This document shows positions 14,401 through 23,099 of a stretch of 64,000 bases of DNA, piece by piece. Origin of the DNA: Tuctoria greenei. Its lineage: Eukaryota; Streptophyta; Magnoliopsida; Poales; Poaceae. The stretch covers positions 79,343,311 through 79,407,310 of the forward strand of contig JAYESD010000003.1 of the NCBI GenBank assembly GCA_036927565.1, given 5' to 3'. The translations under genes and the position numbers were made by a program. The notes below the pieces were generated by a model. That model saw only the letters and a program-made list of their open reading frames with translations, had not been told where the DNA came from and ran no database searches. Each line of letters begins with the position of its first letter. The first letter of the stretch is position 1.

Positions 14401-17400
14401 TCCACTTCTGGCTACGAACTATTATGCTTCCTAGATGCTTATTCTGGTTTCCATCAAATATCAATGGCTAGGGAGATGAAGAACAAACAGCCTTTATTAC
14501 AATAGATTGTCTATATTGCTATATTTCCATGTCTTATGGTCTCAAGAATACTCTCTCAACTTTTGTTCGAGCTATGCATAAAACATTTGGGAATCTTATT
14601 TGAGACGTAGTCGAGGTGTATGTTGATGACATCGTTGTCAAAGTCAAGACCAGAGACTCCTTACTGGACAACCTTCAATCAGTCTTCGACAAATTGCACA
14701 TGACGCGCACGAAACTGAACCCCGACAAGTGTGTCTTCAGGGTCTCCTCTGGCAAGCTTCTTGGATTCCTGGTAACACATCGAGGAATTGAGGTAAATCC
14801 AGAGAAGATAAAAGCCATTGAAGCAATGCAGCCTTCAACTCGCATCAAGGATGTTTAGAAGCTTACGGGGTGTCTAGCTGCACTTAGCCGGCTCATCTCT
14901 AGATTGGTTGAACGGGCTCTCCCGTTCTTCAAGCTCTTACGAAAGACCGGACCTTTCAACTGGTCCGAAGAAGGTGACAAGGCATTTCGAGAACTCAAAC
15001 AATCTCTCACAACGCTCACGATAATGGTAGCTCCGGAACCAGGTGAGCCCTTGTTGCTTTACATTTCTGCAACAACAGAAGTTGTTAGCATGGTACTGGT
15101 TGCGAAAAGACCAGAAGTATCTTCAAACTCCTCTTCGCAAAGGCTCCGACCCTTCCGGGAGGGTCCGGAGCCACCTGGACGAATAAACAATCAAGGCATG
15201 TGTGGGTCCTAGACCCCAGACATTGAAGCAAGTCCTAAAGGTTGGGCCCTCCAGGGCTATCTTTACAAGAAGCGTCGGACCCCTCCCAGGGGGCCCGCCG
15301 TCGACGTTTTACACGTTGACATTGGGCACTTCTCAGAGAGCACGCTGTCGGAGCCAGCAGGCAACTTGTAGTCATTGCCATGTACCTGATGGTAGACATC
15401 CCCAATCCATTGATCACATCTACCAGGGGGCACCAATACTATGGCGATGACAACAAGTTGTTTACAAACACAATGATCATTCTCAGAGAATTCAACAAAA
15501 AAGAATGAAGATCAAATTCATTCATACGCCAAGCTTTTATACAGGAGTTTGAAGATACAATGGCAGATGAGAAATGAGGAGGTCCTAACTATCACTAGAG
15601 TCGTATTCGAACCACGCGGCTATGATTTTAGCAGCGTCCTGCACGCTGGCCTAGGCTGCTTCCTCTGTCTCTGCGACGGGTCTGTGCATCACCGGAGCAA
15701 GGGAGATGGTGGGGTCCCAGCTTCGGAAGAAAGTCAGCACGTACTCTGCTACTGCTTTGGCCAGGACCTTCCCGATCCTCCCTCTGCTACTGCTTTGGCC
15801 AGGACCCTCCCCCCATCTCCAACTAGTCGTTGATGACATCTTTCAGCTCCCAGTTTGGCCCCGGTGGAATTCAGAGCAGTGAGAGCTTGACCAACATCCA
15901 GCGCCGGATCGCTCGGCCGGACGGGGCTAAAGCCGAGAGTCACCAAAGCACTCGCGGCACATCCCAAGAAGTCTAAGACTTGCTGAGCTTCAATCCTCCG
16001 TGCAACCTCCAGCTCCTCCAATGATTTACTGACGGTGACCAACTCTTTGAATCCCCCTGTTGAGAACAGTTCAACCTGGACCCGTTGATCATCGTTGGCG
16101 CCAGGCCCGAAGCTGAAGATGTTGGAGCACCACAGACTTTAAGGTCGTACGCGTCCCTGATGTTGGCACCACATTCGCCGGAGGAGGCCTGGCAGAACCT
16201 ACGTCCACCCGCTGGGGCCTTCTCTTCCTGCTGGAAGGGTCTGTGGGTTCTTTCCCCTTGCTCCGACCTGAATCGGACCCAGAACCTTTTTGTCGGCTCA
16301 ACTCGTCTCCGCAATATTGGATTTCCGGAACTCAAATTCTTATTTATTCCTCGGGTAAACCCGGCCTTATATAGACTATTACAGATAGGAATCCCTCTTA
16401 ACTACGTTTTGGACTCTTTAAACTATTATTTAGACTCTATCTCTATTCAGTACACCAGAATCTGGACGTGATTTTCCTTCTAGAAACAAGATTATTTTCA
16501 ACACACCACCTAATCTTGTTTTCTAGGACACACTTAGGTCGGAGACACACCTATCCATCCTACACACTTTGGGTGGACTCAACTACACCCTTGGGATGGC
16601 ACAACTACATCCCGAATACAAATTTCAGTTTTATCTCTAGAGTGGCACAACTACACCCCCTGGACATGGACACTTCCATCCCGAGCATGAATTTGGCTTT
16701 TATCCATGGAGTGGACACAACTACACCCCCTGGGCATGGACACTTCCATCCCGAGCATACTTCGATGTGAGATCAAAATAATTCCCCTCCGTCGCAAAAA
16801 GCACCTTCTCATCTTCCGCCTTCTCATCTTCCTTGTTATTAGGACACTCACTAGCAAAGTGTCCAAACTTACGACAGTTGAAGCATCGAATCTTCGACTT
16901 GTCTATTTTCTTCTTCCTCCTCTCTTTTGCCTCTCTTGCTCTCCACTGTTCCTTTGTCAAAACAAGCTTCTCTTCATCTTTCTCATCTCTTTTCTTCCAC
17001 TCCTCCCTGGTTAAATAGAGTTTCTCTTCATGCTCTTGGTTGTTGAAGTCATTCACTCGTTCTTCATGTGCTTTAAGTCTATCAACGAGTTCTTCCACAG
17101 TCATTGTCTTTATATCAATAAATTGCTCAATAGTAGATGCAATGTGGAGAAATTTCGAAGGTAGAGCACGTAGCAATTTCTTCACAATACAGCTTTCTTT
17201 AACTTCACCTCCAAGACCACGAATTTTTGTGACGATGAACATCACCTTTGTTGCAAAGTCGTCAATGGAGTCCCCTCCGTTCATACGTATCATACCAAGC
17301 TCATTTTGAAGAGTTCGAATTCTTGCTTCCATCACATGTTCTTCACCCAAAAACTTGGTCTTAATCATCTCCCAAGCGTCTTTCGCCGTCTCTTGCTCAG

Positions 17401-20400
17401 AAATTCGCATGAGAGTGTCTTCGTCAATAGCATGGTAGATGGCCGCAAGAGCCAACTGATCTTGCTTTGAATCAACTTTATCTTTTGTTCCCTTCATGGC
17501 TTCCCATACTCTCTGCACCTTCAAAAATACCTTCATCTTAATGGCCCATGTTATATAGTTGGCCTTCTTTAGCAGAGGATATTGTAACACCATTGATTTT
17601 CCCTCCATGTTATGTATTTGCAGAACTGCACAATGAAATAAATTTGGCCCACCAATCTACTGGGCTTACTCACCCTCCTCAGAATATGGTGCAAATTTTG
17701 AAAGCCCAACAGCCAACCGATCAGCCCAATGAGTATGATGTTGAATTGAAGGCCCCACACCCCTGCTGTTCAACCTAAAAAAAGAGGGGACCAAACCCTA
17801 GAGGAAAACAGCCGTCGGCGGTTCCCTGGAACACGCACGACACCCGCAACCTGCTACCGCCGCCGAAGACATCCGTCGGATCTCGTCCAGAGCCGCAACC
17901 CGCAGCCAAGCTTAGGCCCGGCTCAACGCATAGGCCAGAGGTGCAATGGCCTAGGGCCCACAGCGGAGAGGGGCCCATAAAAATATGTGACTGATGTATA
18001 TTGTTAAATGGCTTGCACTTACGCATACAAAGCAAAACAACTGGTCGCTGAGCTCGAATTAACTTTCGTAGGTAGGTTATGTTTGGCATAGCTAAAACTT
18101 GTTACAAAAACAACTTATTTAGAAAGCTGGTGGAAAGCAGTTTCTGATTATATCCTGCTTTTAATTCATTCTGAGAAGCAGCTGAACTAATAAGCTGTTA
18201 CAGAATTTTTCTGCTTGACACACCTTTAGCTTATTTTTATGAAGAAGTTGCAGCAGATGCTGTGCAAACAGGGCTGTAGTCAGCTCGTAGATTGTCTAAG
18301 AGTTAGGCAACCATTGTCTGCTAAGTCCTTCTTGGACTCCCTCTCTACTCTGGTTTTCCCCTTGCCCAACATCGTATTGTGTCATTGCCTGGTCCTGCTC
18401 ATCGCCTGCTACTGCTGCCGCATCATACCTCTGTAGTTCAGGATCCTTCTTGTCGTCTAGCCACTAGAAAGAGACCAGTGAGCTGCCTAATTTACTTCCT
18501 TGTTGTTTACTTCTTATTAGATATTGAAATGTTGCATCAACTCAAAGAAGCTTCCCAAAACTAAAATTACTAGAAAATAATTTAGGGTCAACCATCACAA
18601 GACAGATTGAATGGATTGCAAAAGATTAAGAATAATATTTTAAACAATATTGATCTCCGAACAGTCCTTAATGATTTTGCTTCAAGAAATGCCTGAACAA
18701 AATTACTTTTATGAAAAACAAAAGACATTGTTCATCTCCTGCTTAAGGTATTCATATTTGTTAATATTTTCAACACTTTGCTTCAGCCTTTTGTTTTTAA
18801 TTTTAATACGATTTATTTAAGTTGCATAGTATAAATAATTATATATTAGTATTAAAAATTAAAAAAAAAAATTGGCTTCAAGGCCTACAATCCTGAATTC
18901 GCCTAGGGCCCTCAAAATACGAGAGTCGGCCCTGGCCAAGCTTCGCCCTCTGAAACTGGAAATCGCGCCACCACCGAAGACGTCCGCTTCCAAACGCAAC
19001 GCCTCGCCCTATCCCTCTGTCGTCGCTCGGTTGCGCCGTTGCGCTCCCTCTGCGGAAGTTGCGCCGCCAATTGAATCACCGTCCACCACTGATCTTCGGC
19101 GAATCCACACCGGTTTCGATCGTCTTCCTTGAGATCCTCGGGCACGCCGAGATTCGCCGGGGTCGCGCCGCACTGGGGTCACAGATCGCTGGATCTCTCG
19201 ACGAGGTACGCTCTCCCTCCTCCCGAATCTACTAGCTCTGTATAGCAATTGTTGGATTTCTAGAACTCAAATTCTTATTTATTCCGCGGGTAAACCTGGT
19301 CTTATATAGACTATTACAGATAGGAGTCCCTCTTAACTACGTTCTGGACCCTTTAAACTATTATTTAGACTCTATCTCTATTAGGTACGCCTGAATCTGG
19401 ACGCCATTTTCCTTCTAGAAACAAGATTATTTTCAACACGCAGGAGATTTTCCTTTGCCACCGGAAGAAGACAATGTCGTCGGAACTTTTCTTGGTGAAA
19501 GGAAGGCTTCCGCAGCGGATCATGTTGTTGAAGCAAGAATTCTGCAAGCCCATCAAGTTCCGAACTCTGACAATATCTCTCTTGCTGACGAGCTTGGAGG
19601 GGAGAAGACCGGAATTCATGGCTACGAGCGAATGAAGTTGGAGGGCACAGTACAAAGAAGGAGGCGGAAAGTTCTATGCGCAAGGAGGCCGATGAGAGCA
19701 TAAGAGTTCTTTCGCCGTGCTAACCTCCTTCTTTAACTCTTCTTTGCGACGTTTAGAAAGCAACTGCACGCGGACTTGATCACGTTCCGCATGGTTATTT
19801 TCCTTGATGACTAGGGGGCCTGGGTCCACTTGACGAACAAGTCGCACCAGGCGAACCGATGTTATAATGAGGAACCGAGAGGAACCCAAGGAAGGCGCTT
19901 GGCAAGGCTACAAAGATTGCGCTGGGAACCGAAACAGAAATCGTATTGGAAACCGACGTTCTTCAATGTGTGGGATTCGCACGCAACGCTTCGCGACTAC
20001 CAAATCAGGAATGGTCACGTTTTGACGGTGCAGGAATGTATCGTCGTTTCAACCGCCCAAGCAAAAAAGTTGAAGCAACAACGCGGAAAGCCTTGATGGT
20101 GGCCCCACCTATAGGATCAAAACCTCCCCAGAGGTGGGCCCGTGGGCCATTGTCGGTACCCTGCAAACCAGGTACCCTCGCATACCAGGAAAAGAAGTGT
20201 TGAGTCCCACCTTCCAGGAGAGGAGACATTCGGCTGCCACGCATCCTGCAACTCCGGACCTGCCTCCCTGCCAAGGGTAGCTCCGGTCCTGCTACGTGTC
20301 TTGCAGCTTTGAACCTGCCTCCCTTCCAAAGGTGGTCGGTGCTACCACACGTCATGCAGCTCTGAACCTACCTCCCTGCCAAGGGTGGCTCTGGAGCTGC

Positions 20401-22632
20401 CACATGTCCTGCAACTCGGACCCGCCTCCGTGCCAAGAGTGGTTCTGGTGCTACCACGCGGCCTGCAGCTCCGGACCTGCCTCCTCGCCAAGGGTGCCTC
20501 CGGTGCTGCCACGTGTTTGCAGCTCCGAACCTGCCTCCCTATCAAGGGTGGCTCCGGTGCTACGGAGTCCAACAACTTTGAACCCACCACCATGCCAAGG
20601 GTAGCTCCAGAGTTGCCACGTGTTTTGTGGCTATGGACTTTTTCTCTCTGGCGAGAAGGGCTCCGGATCTCCACCTGTCCAAGACGGCGTGGGTATTCAA
20701 GACCATAAATTAGCCTATTCAAGACCAAGATAATGTTTCATTAATTCCACATTATTGGCGCACGATTAGCAGGGTATCAAGATGTAGTAACGTCGTCATC
20801 AGAGCGTGTTAATACGCAATTAAATCATAATTAAGTGCCTTAGACCATGTATAGGGTACTTAATAGCTCAGGGCTAGCTGTCGGGCCTCGGCTTCACTAT
20901 AAACGATCGGACCTTGGCATCTAAAAGGTTGCGCTGCTACAGTAGAACACATCTCATCTCAAGCAAGACACAAGCTCCCGCATACACAAAATAAAACACA
21001 CGAAAAACCTCTGTAGTTGGGTGTTACGCTCCGGCCACCCGAACCACGAAAATCTTTCGTGTTCACCCTGTTCTTGATTCTTGAGTATACACCTCCTCCG
21101 AAAAAGAACATCCGCGGATTACCTCTTAGTTATACTGGGAAATGTGTTGTGGCTACACTTCGACACTATTAGTCCTACCTTAAATGACTCCTAGGCACCC
21201 ATGGGTTGATCTGTCCTTCAGTAGCCCGTGCCTGTCCCATGCCGCAGCACATCAGGATTACACGATACGATATTAGCCAACCAAAAATATATATGATCCC
21301 GTGCAATATACTATAACATATCCCAATTCCTAATAGTGGAGAGTACACAACATTACTGAAAACAAAAACAAGAAAATTTCAAGGATTCACACTACGAGGT
21401 AAAGGAGTAGCAATATTCTGTTTATCATCGGGATATGATATATCAGAAGTTAATGGAGTTACTTCAAGGCAAGCCATCACGTGACTGATGGCATTACTTT
21501 GCATCCTATAATCTCTTTCAAAAATCCACCTAAACCATGTAATCTAATCTGCAAACATTATAGAGACAAGTACTGGAAATCTGTCGATTCATCCCATTCC
21601 TTCTTGAATTAAAGACAATGGACATACCTGCAACGATCGGAACAGCACAGGCTCGGCAAGCCCAAACACCAATTTCTCAACACCACCAACCGCCCTCTGC
21701 TCCACGAACGCCCACAGGATCTTCCTGGCCGCCTTGGCCACCTCCTTGCTTGCAGCGTGCACGGCGGCCTCCACCATTCCCTGCAGGAACCCCTCCCCGA
21801 TCTCCCCCCTGACCCACCCCCCTTCCTTCCAAGCCCTGAACACGACCTCACCATAGGACACCACCGCGGCGCGCTTCACGCCTATCATCCCCACTTGCGC
21901 CTTGATGAGCTCCAGCCCCTCCCTGGCGATCCCCTCGTTGACCCCGAGCACAAGCGCGAGGAACTTCCTCCCCTCCTCGGCCTTGAGTAACAGCGGCGAC
22001 ACGAAGCAACGCAGCAGGAGCATCTTGAAGTCGGAGATACTCTCGTCGGCATAGTCGAGCAGCGGCAGCGCATCGCGGAGTGTGAAGAGGCGGCGGAGCA
22101 CAGGGCGGGCGCTGGAGCTGGCAGTTAGCGCCTGGGCAACGAGGTAAGGAAGCGTCTGCGCGACGAGCGCATCGCGGCCGGGCGCGTCGGAGCGCCAGGC
22201 GAGCTCGAAGCAGGAGACCGCGAGGGCTGCGAGCGGCGGGTCGGCGGTGGCGAGGAGCGCGAGGCGGTCGTGGAGGAGGGCGAGCGGGCGGAGGAGGTCG
22301 TCCCAGTGCAGCGGGTGGGAGGGGTGGGTGAGGAGGAGGTGGAGGAGGACGGCGGCGGCGCGCGGGGGCGTAGGCGGGGACGAATAGGAGGTCGAGGCGG
22401 CGCCGGGGTCGGAGGAGATTGCGAGGGCTAGGGCTTGAGGGAGCGAGAGGAGGAGCGGGTGGGAGGCGGCAAGGGAATGGACGAGTTGCTTCAGTTGGGC
22501 AGGGGCTTTGAGGGTGGTGGCAGCGGCGGCCGGAATGAGGGTAGCGGCGTGCGCGAGGAGGTCGGCGGCGGAGGAGGGGGCGGATTCGGAGGCGGAGGAG
22601 GGGACCGGGCGGCGGCGGCGCGCGGGCGGCAT
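4480..22632 (-). CDS. CAP-G2: CAP-G2, condensin II non-SMC subunit G2 (five exons)
   Basis: CAP-G2 is the HEAT-repeat subunit G2 of condensin II, which compacts and organises mitotic and meiotic chromosomes in the nucleus with SMC2, SMC4, CAP-H2 and CAP-D3. Arabidopsis HEB1 is the orthologue. I join exons 22632-21628, 7697-7233, 7032-6007, 5761-5620 and 5420-4480 into about 1192 residues, near the usual length for plants. All four introns have GT-AG ends and the frame is kept. Diagnostic sequence includes RHNALHLLLDLFPLEDPD at the start of exon 2, a signature of the G2 condensin domain. Residues about 610-650 (exon 3) hold basic clusters such as SRRKKGKSLKK, a possible nuclear signal. The start is the first in-frame ATG (22632); the frame runs 34 codons further upstream without another ATG. 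Intron 1 is swollen to 13.9 kb by nested transposons. No disabling change is seen, so the gene may still work if the intron is spliced. Confidence 0.9.
5620..5761 (-). CDS. CAP-G2: CAP-G2 exon 4
   Basis: A short exon of 142 bases starting SSTANQALGHLLNCFDKL and ending one base into a Gly codon. The acceptor is gttctcag|tca and the donor tctcaag|gtatag. It is rich in Lys and Ser (KGKASLKKPKQEG). Confidence 0.85.
6007..7032 (-). CDS. CAP-G2: CAP-G2 exon 3
   Basis: This exon holds 342 codons in phase 0. The acceptor is tgttgcag|gttattg and the donor tctgag|gtgagt, a near-perfect consensus. It codes for helical repeats followed by a basic, probably disordered linker (RRKKGKSLKK, then KKGSSKSK). 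Confidence 0.88.
7233..7697 (-). CDS. CAP-G2: CAP-G2 exon 2
   Basis: This exon holds 155 codons in phase 0. The acceptor is tttggcag|gttgcg and the donor cagtaag|gtatgc. It carries the most conserved HEAT repeats of the G2 subunit, with motifs NALHLLLDLFPLEDPD, LLDDCPEIRTVAVEGI and NEVRLSTLNGLIYLLDN. Confidence 0.9.
8392..8887. mobile_element. Short non-autonomous hAT element (496 bp)
   Basis: Ends CAGTGTTTGG and, inverted, CAATGTTTTT. It is flanked by a perfect 8-bp direct repeat tagtgatg (8384-8391 and 8888-8895), which fits the hAT superfamily. The interior is very GC-rich, with a TATA-like tttatataaaacc near 8630, a telo-box-like ctaaccctag and a (CGG)-rich stretch that could be a captured promoter plus the first exon of a gene. 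No transposase is present. Confidence 0.75.
9044..9907 (+). repeat. LTR-like direct repeat, copy 1 (split by a hAT)
   Basis: The segments tgatttattttcaactagg... and ...tcctaggtgcccatgggttg... recur in copy 2 at 10294-21265. Without the hAT the unit is about 200 bases. With copy 2 it encloses 386 bases of non-coding DNA, so a small TRIM-like retrotransposon is possible. Terminal TG/CA and a TSD are not clear. Confidence 0.5.
9141..9804. mobile_element. Non-autonomous hAT element (664 bp) in repeat copy 1
   Basis: Ends CAAGGTTC and, inverted, CATTGTTC. It is flanked by tctattac and tctattag (7 of 8 identical), as expected for a hAT. The interior is rich in short AGGCG and GGCGC motifs near the termini and has no transposase. 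Its termini resemble those of the 8392-8887 element, suggesting a related family. Confidence 0.65.
10502..10935 (+). repeat. 55-bp tandem repeats in the Gypsy-1 LTR
   Basis: About eight imperfect units. Starts at 10557, 10612 and 10667 show the 55-bp spacing. Each unit contains a gctccggacc core and ccacgtgtc. Since 55 is not a multiple of three, several frames stay open by chance and are not genes. The 3' LTR carries a matching array near 20230-20620. Confidence 0.8.
11245..11254 (+). promoter_or_regulatory. TATA box of the Gypsy-1 5' LTR
   Basis: The string catataaaac lies about 240 bases before the LTR end. The equivalent place in the 3' LTR reads catctaaaag, a mutated form. Confidence 0.45.
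11490..11509 (+). promoter_or_regulatory. Primer-binding site of Gypsy-1
   Basis: tttggcgcgtcaggtagggg directly follows the LTR. The tggcgc start is usual for grass Tat elements. The exact tRNA is not determined. Confidence 0.55.
11541..13150 (+). pseudogene. Gypsy-1 gag, broken
   Basis: Starts MVNFVDASSDP and breaks into several frames. A retrotransposon gag domain is seen around 12433-12711, with WGELCRQFTANFESSY, then RESLRSFIQRFSQVRN and IVTFRQGVRD. Stops occur, for example near 12180 and 13074. Downstream, cysteine and histidine residues around WCPIHNTSSHGLEDCR resemble the Tat gag zinc knuckle. Not functional. Confidence 0.75.
13393..14037 (+). pseudogene. Gypsy-1 aspartic protease region
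   Basis: An open stretch of 214 codons with HVLVDGGAAFNLIS, the retropepsin active-site loop of Tat elements (DGG), and AILGRPALYRF, the conserved second motif. It ends in IRGDRTAGVTALEKLHALAT, which also occurs in Gypsy-2 next to the 45690 breakpoint and ties the two elements to one family. It lies between broken gag and RT and is not a free gene. Confidence 0.75.
14038..15212 (+). pseudogene. Gypsy-1 reverse transcriptase and truncated RNase H
   Basis: RT fragments run in several frames: FRMCIDYTTLNKSCPKDP, then FLDAYSGFHQIS, then after a frameshift MYVDDIVVKVKTRDSLLDN, keeping the YVDD active site, and later ALPFFKLLRKTGPFNWSEE. RNase H begins with EPLLLYISATTEVVSMVL and then ends. The rest of RNase H and the whole integrase are absent, so the pol region carries a deletion of several kb compared with Gypsy-2. 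Stops at about 14188, 14504 and 14857. Confidence 0.8.
16315..16503 (-). repeat. 3' LTR of the gag-only Copia
   Basis: 189 bases with the same order as 19250-19438. The terminal base pair is decayed (tattgg in place of tgttgg). Confidence 0.8.
16580..16762 (-). repeat. 69-bp tandem repeat in the 3' part of the gag-only Copia
   Basis: cacaactacaccccctgg plus catggacacttccatcccg occur twice, 69 bases apart (16642 and 16711), with a third decayed unit to the left. Confidence 0.65.
16721..17608 (-). CDS. Copia gag polyprotein (UBN2 domain and zinc knuckle)
   Basis: An uninterrupted 295-codon frame starting MEGKSMVLQYPLLKKANYI. Residues about 10-190 form the Copia gag domain (DUF4219/UBN2) with KANYITWAIKMKVFL, AKDAWEMIKTKF and KKLLRALPSKF. 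Residues about 245-258 form a complete CX2CX4HX4C zinc knuckle, CFNCRKFGHFASEC. The knuckle is preceded by a charged, coiled-coil-like region. The frame ends in the tandem repeat zone, where a full element would continue into protease. Gag packages element RNA into cytoplasmic virus-like particles. With no pol, this element would need enzymes from a partner. Confidence 0.85.
   Translation of the reverse strand: MEGKSMVLQYPLLKKANYITWAIKMKVFLKVQRVWEAMKGTKDKVDSKQDQLALAAIYHAIDEDTLMRISEQETAKDAWEMIKTKFLGEEHVMEARIRTLQNELGMIRMNGGDSIDDFATKVMFIVTKIRGLGGEVKESCIVKKLLRALPSKFLHIASTIEQFIDIKTMTVEELVDRLKAHEERVNDFNNQEHEEKLYLTREEWKKRDEKDEEKLVLTKEQWRAREAKERRKKKIDKSKIRCFNCRKFGHFASECPNNKEDEKAEDEKVLFATEGNYFDLTSKYARDGSVHAQGV
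17913..18934 (+). mobile_element. hAT element (1022 bp) nested in the gag-only Copia
   Basis: A perfect 8-bp duplication gccaagct flanks it (17905-17912 and 18935-18942). Terminal inverted repeats are taggcccggctc and cagggccgactc (9 of 12 match). It lies in the untranslated leader between the Copia primer-binding site and gag. It is AT-rich inside, with a small remnant of hAT transposase. Confidence 0.82.
18598..18700 (+). pseudogene. hAT transposase C-terminal remnant
   Basis: The plus strand reads LNGLQKIKNNILNNI followed by LNDFASRNA, recalling the C-terminal end of Tip100-type hAT transposases (RLN.LA...I......I.DFAS.KAR). Only about 35 codons remain, followed by a stop. Confidence 0.55.
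19250..19438 (-). repeat. 5' LTR of the gag-only Copia
   Basis: 189 bases, tgttggatttc...ttttcaaca. The adjoining sequence to the left is the primer-binding site, which makes this the 5' LTR. Confidence 0.8.
19620..20150. other. Gypsy-1 internal region before the 3' LTR
   Basis: Non-coding part of the element between the start of the antisense accessory ORF and the LTR. It would hold the upstream region of that ORF. A purine-rich gaggtgggcccgtgggc just before the LTR may be the polypurine tract. Confidence 0.5.
20151..21165 (+). repeat. Gypsy-1 3' LTR
   Basis: 1015 bases from tgtcggtaccctgc to cacttcgaca. It has diverged visibly from the 5' LTR (many substitutions and small indels), so the insertion is not recent. 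Confidence 0.85.
21628..22632 (-). CDS. CAP-G2: CAP-G2 exon 1
   Basis: This exon codes for residues 1-335, from MPPARRRRPVPSS to FRSLQ. It is very GC-rich and rich in Ala and Leu, as is common for the first exon of grass genes. The donor is ttgcag|gtatgt in phase 0. The last residues (LAEPVLFRSLQ) continue directly into VASSNVRHN of exon 2, matching the family's EP(I/V)L...NVR transition, so no exon seems to be missing in the long intron. Confidence 0.88.
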
Positions 22633-22900
22633 TGCGCCGGAGATGCGGGATTTTTCGATTGGGTTCGAAATGGAGCGCGAGGTCGAGGGGAAATTTGGGA
22701 GGGAAGGAGAAGATGGGATTCGTCGCTGACTCACTGGAGATATAGGGAGAGACGACGCTTGTAGTGGACTGGGCTCTAATGGAATGGGCTTTTGGAGAAC
22801 CGCGGATGCTCATGCATCGATTTTTTTTCCAAAAATAGTATAGTCTAAATTTACAAAAGCTACCAGATTCAAAATATGACACAAATAGGTATTTCCCGCC
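22633..22900 (-). promoter_or_regulatory. CAP-G2 5' UTR and proximal promoter region
   Basis: Upstream of the start codon (rightwards on the plus strand). No convincing TATA box is seen. The first 100 bases keep the exon frame open but lack an ATG and are best read as 5' UTR. Confidence 0.5.
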
Positions 22901-23032
22901 CTCTCAGCGAGATCCACCACATAAGAGGGCGGATCATTTGAAATTTGGCGAACCATCCTTTGAAGGATGGCTCTCGACCAAAGCGCTCTTCAAACAATGG
23001 TCCGCCCTATTTGGGCGGACCATCCTCTATTA
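22895..23032. repeat. Cluster of three short inverted repeats
   Basis: cgccctct...agagggcg, ccatcctttgaaggatgg and ggtccgccctatttgggcggacc lie within 140 bases. The last has 9-bp perfect arms. They sit between CAP-G2 and the decayed PMD-like remnant and may belong to the end of that element. Confidence 0.55.
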
Positions 23033-23099
23033 ACCAATACAAATCGGATTATATTAATAAAATATGAAACAAGATATGTAATACGAAAGTTTATATTAA

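Larger units (their letters stand above)
16315..19438 (-). mobile_element. Gag-only Copia element (TR-GAG-like) nested in Gypsy-1
   Basis: Two 189-bp LTRs (16315-16503 and 19250-19438), tgttgg...ttcaaca on the plus strand, are nearly identical. Flanks are cgcaa and cgcag (4 of 5). Next to the right LTR the minus strand reads attgctatacagagcta, a degenerate initiator-Met primer-binding site, so the element is on the minus strand. It codes only for an intact gag, with no protease, integrase or RT. Without the nested hAT it was about 2.1 kb, which fits the TR-GAG class of non-autonomous retrotransposons. Confidence 0.8.
15651..19619 (-). pseudogene. Gypsy-1 antisense accessory ORF, split by a Copia element
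   Basis: The N-terminal part (19619-19439) reads MNSGLLPSKLVSKRDIVRVR and then GSLPFTKKSSDDIVF. It parallels MELGLSRSKIKTNEDLSRVR and GKLPFKKECTEEMVY of the accessory ORF in Gypsy-2, the putative gypsy-type transposon domain (Transposase_28). The Copia element 16315-19438 interrupts it. The distal part (16314-15651, minus) has KGKEPTDPSSRKRRPQ and LGFSPVRPSDPALDV, again parallel to Gypsy-2. Extra ORFs antisense to pol are known in Tat elements. Their function is unknown. Confidence 0.7.
10418..21165 (+). mobile_element. Gypsy-1: Ty3/Gypsy (Tat lineage) element with TSD ctatt
   Basis: The LTRs start tgtcggtacc and end acttcgaca. A perfect 5-bp duplication ctatt flanks the element (10413-10417 and 21166-21170). 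Order on the plus strand: 5' LTR, primer-binding site, broken gag, protease, RT and start of RNase H. Then integrase is missing, and an accessory ORF lies in antisense, split by a nested Copia element, before the 3' LTR. The RT motif SCPKDPFPLPRIDQ is typical of the Tat group. Many stops and frameshifts show that it is defective. Confidence 0.88.
10294..21265 (+). repeat. LTR-like direct repeat, copy 2 (split by Gypsy-1)
   Basis: The left part (10294-10417) and right part (21166-21265) match copy 1 in order and orientation, and Gypsy-1 sits between them. Both copies are interrupted at the same ctatta motif. Confidence 0.5.
7698..21627 (-). other. CAP-G2 intron 1, expanded by nested transposons
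   Basis: Intron of about 13.9 kb with GT-AG ends. Recognisable transposable elements account for roughly 12.5 kb, chiefly Gypsy-1 (10748 bp), two short hATs and an older LTR-like repeat pair. What is left is about 700 bases next to exon 2 (7698-8391) and about 360 bases next to exon 1 (21266-21627), with no further features that I recognise. Confidence 0.85.

Noticed and set aside
18060..18240. MITE-like tgtttggcatagct sequence inside the hAT at 17913
   Set aside because: Only one end resembles a known MITE type. No inverted partner or TSD.
22632..22734. Start of CAP-G2 34 codons upstream
   Set aside because: The codon at 22734 is gtg. The first ATG in frame is at 22632, followed by a protein start typical of grasses.
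21848..22882. 344-codon frame overlapping CAP-G2 exon 1
   Set aside because: Arg and Pro-rich shadow of a GC-rich exon in another frame. The exon 1 frame joins to exon 2 and carries the family motifs.
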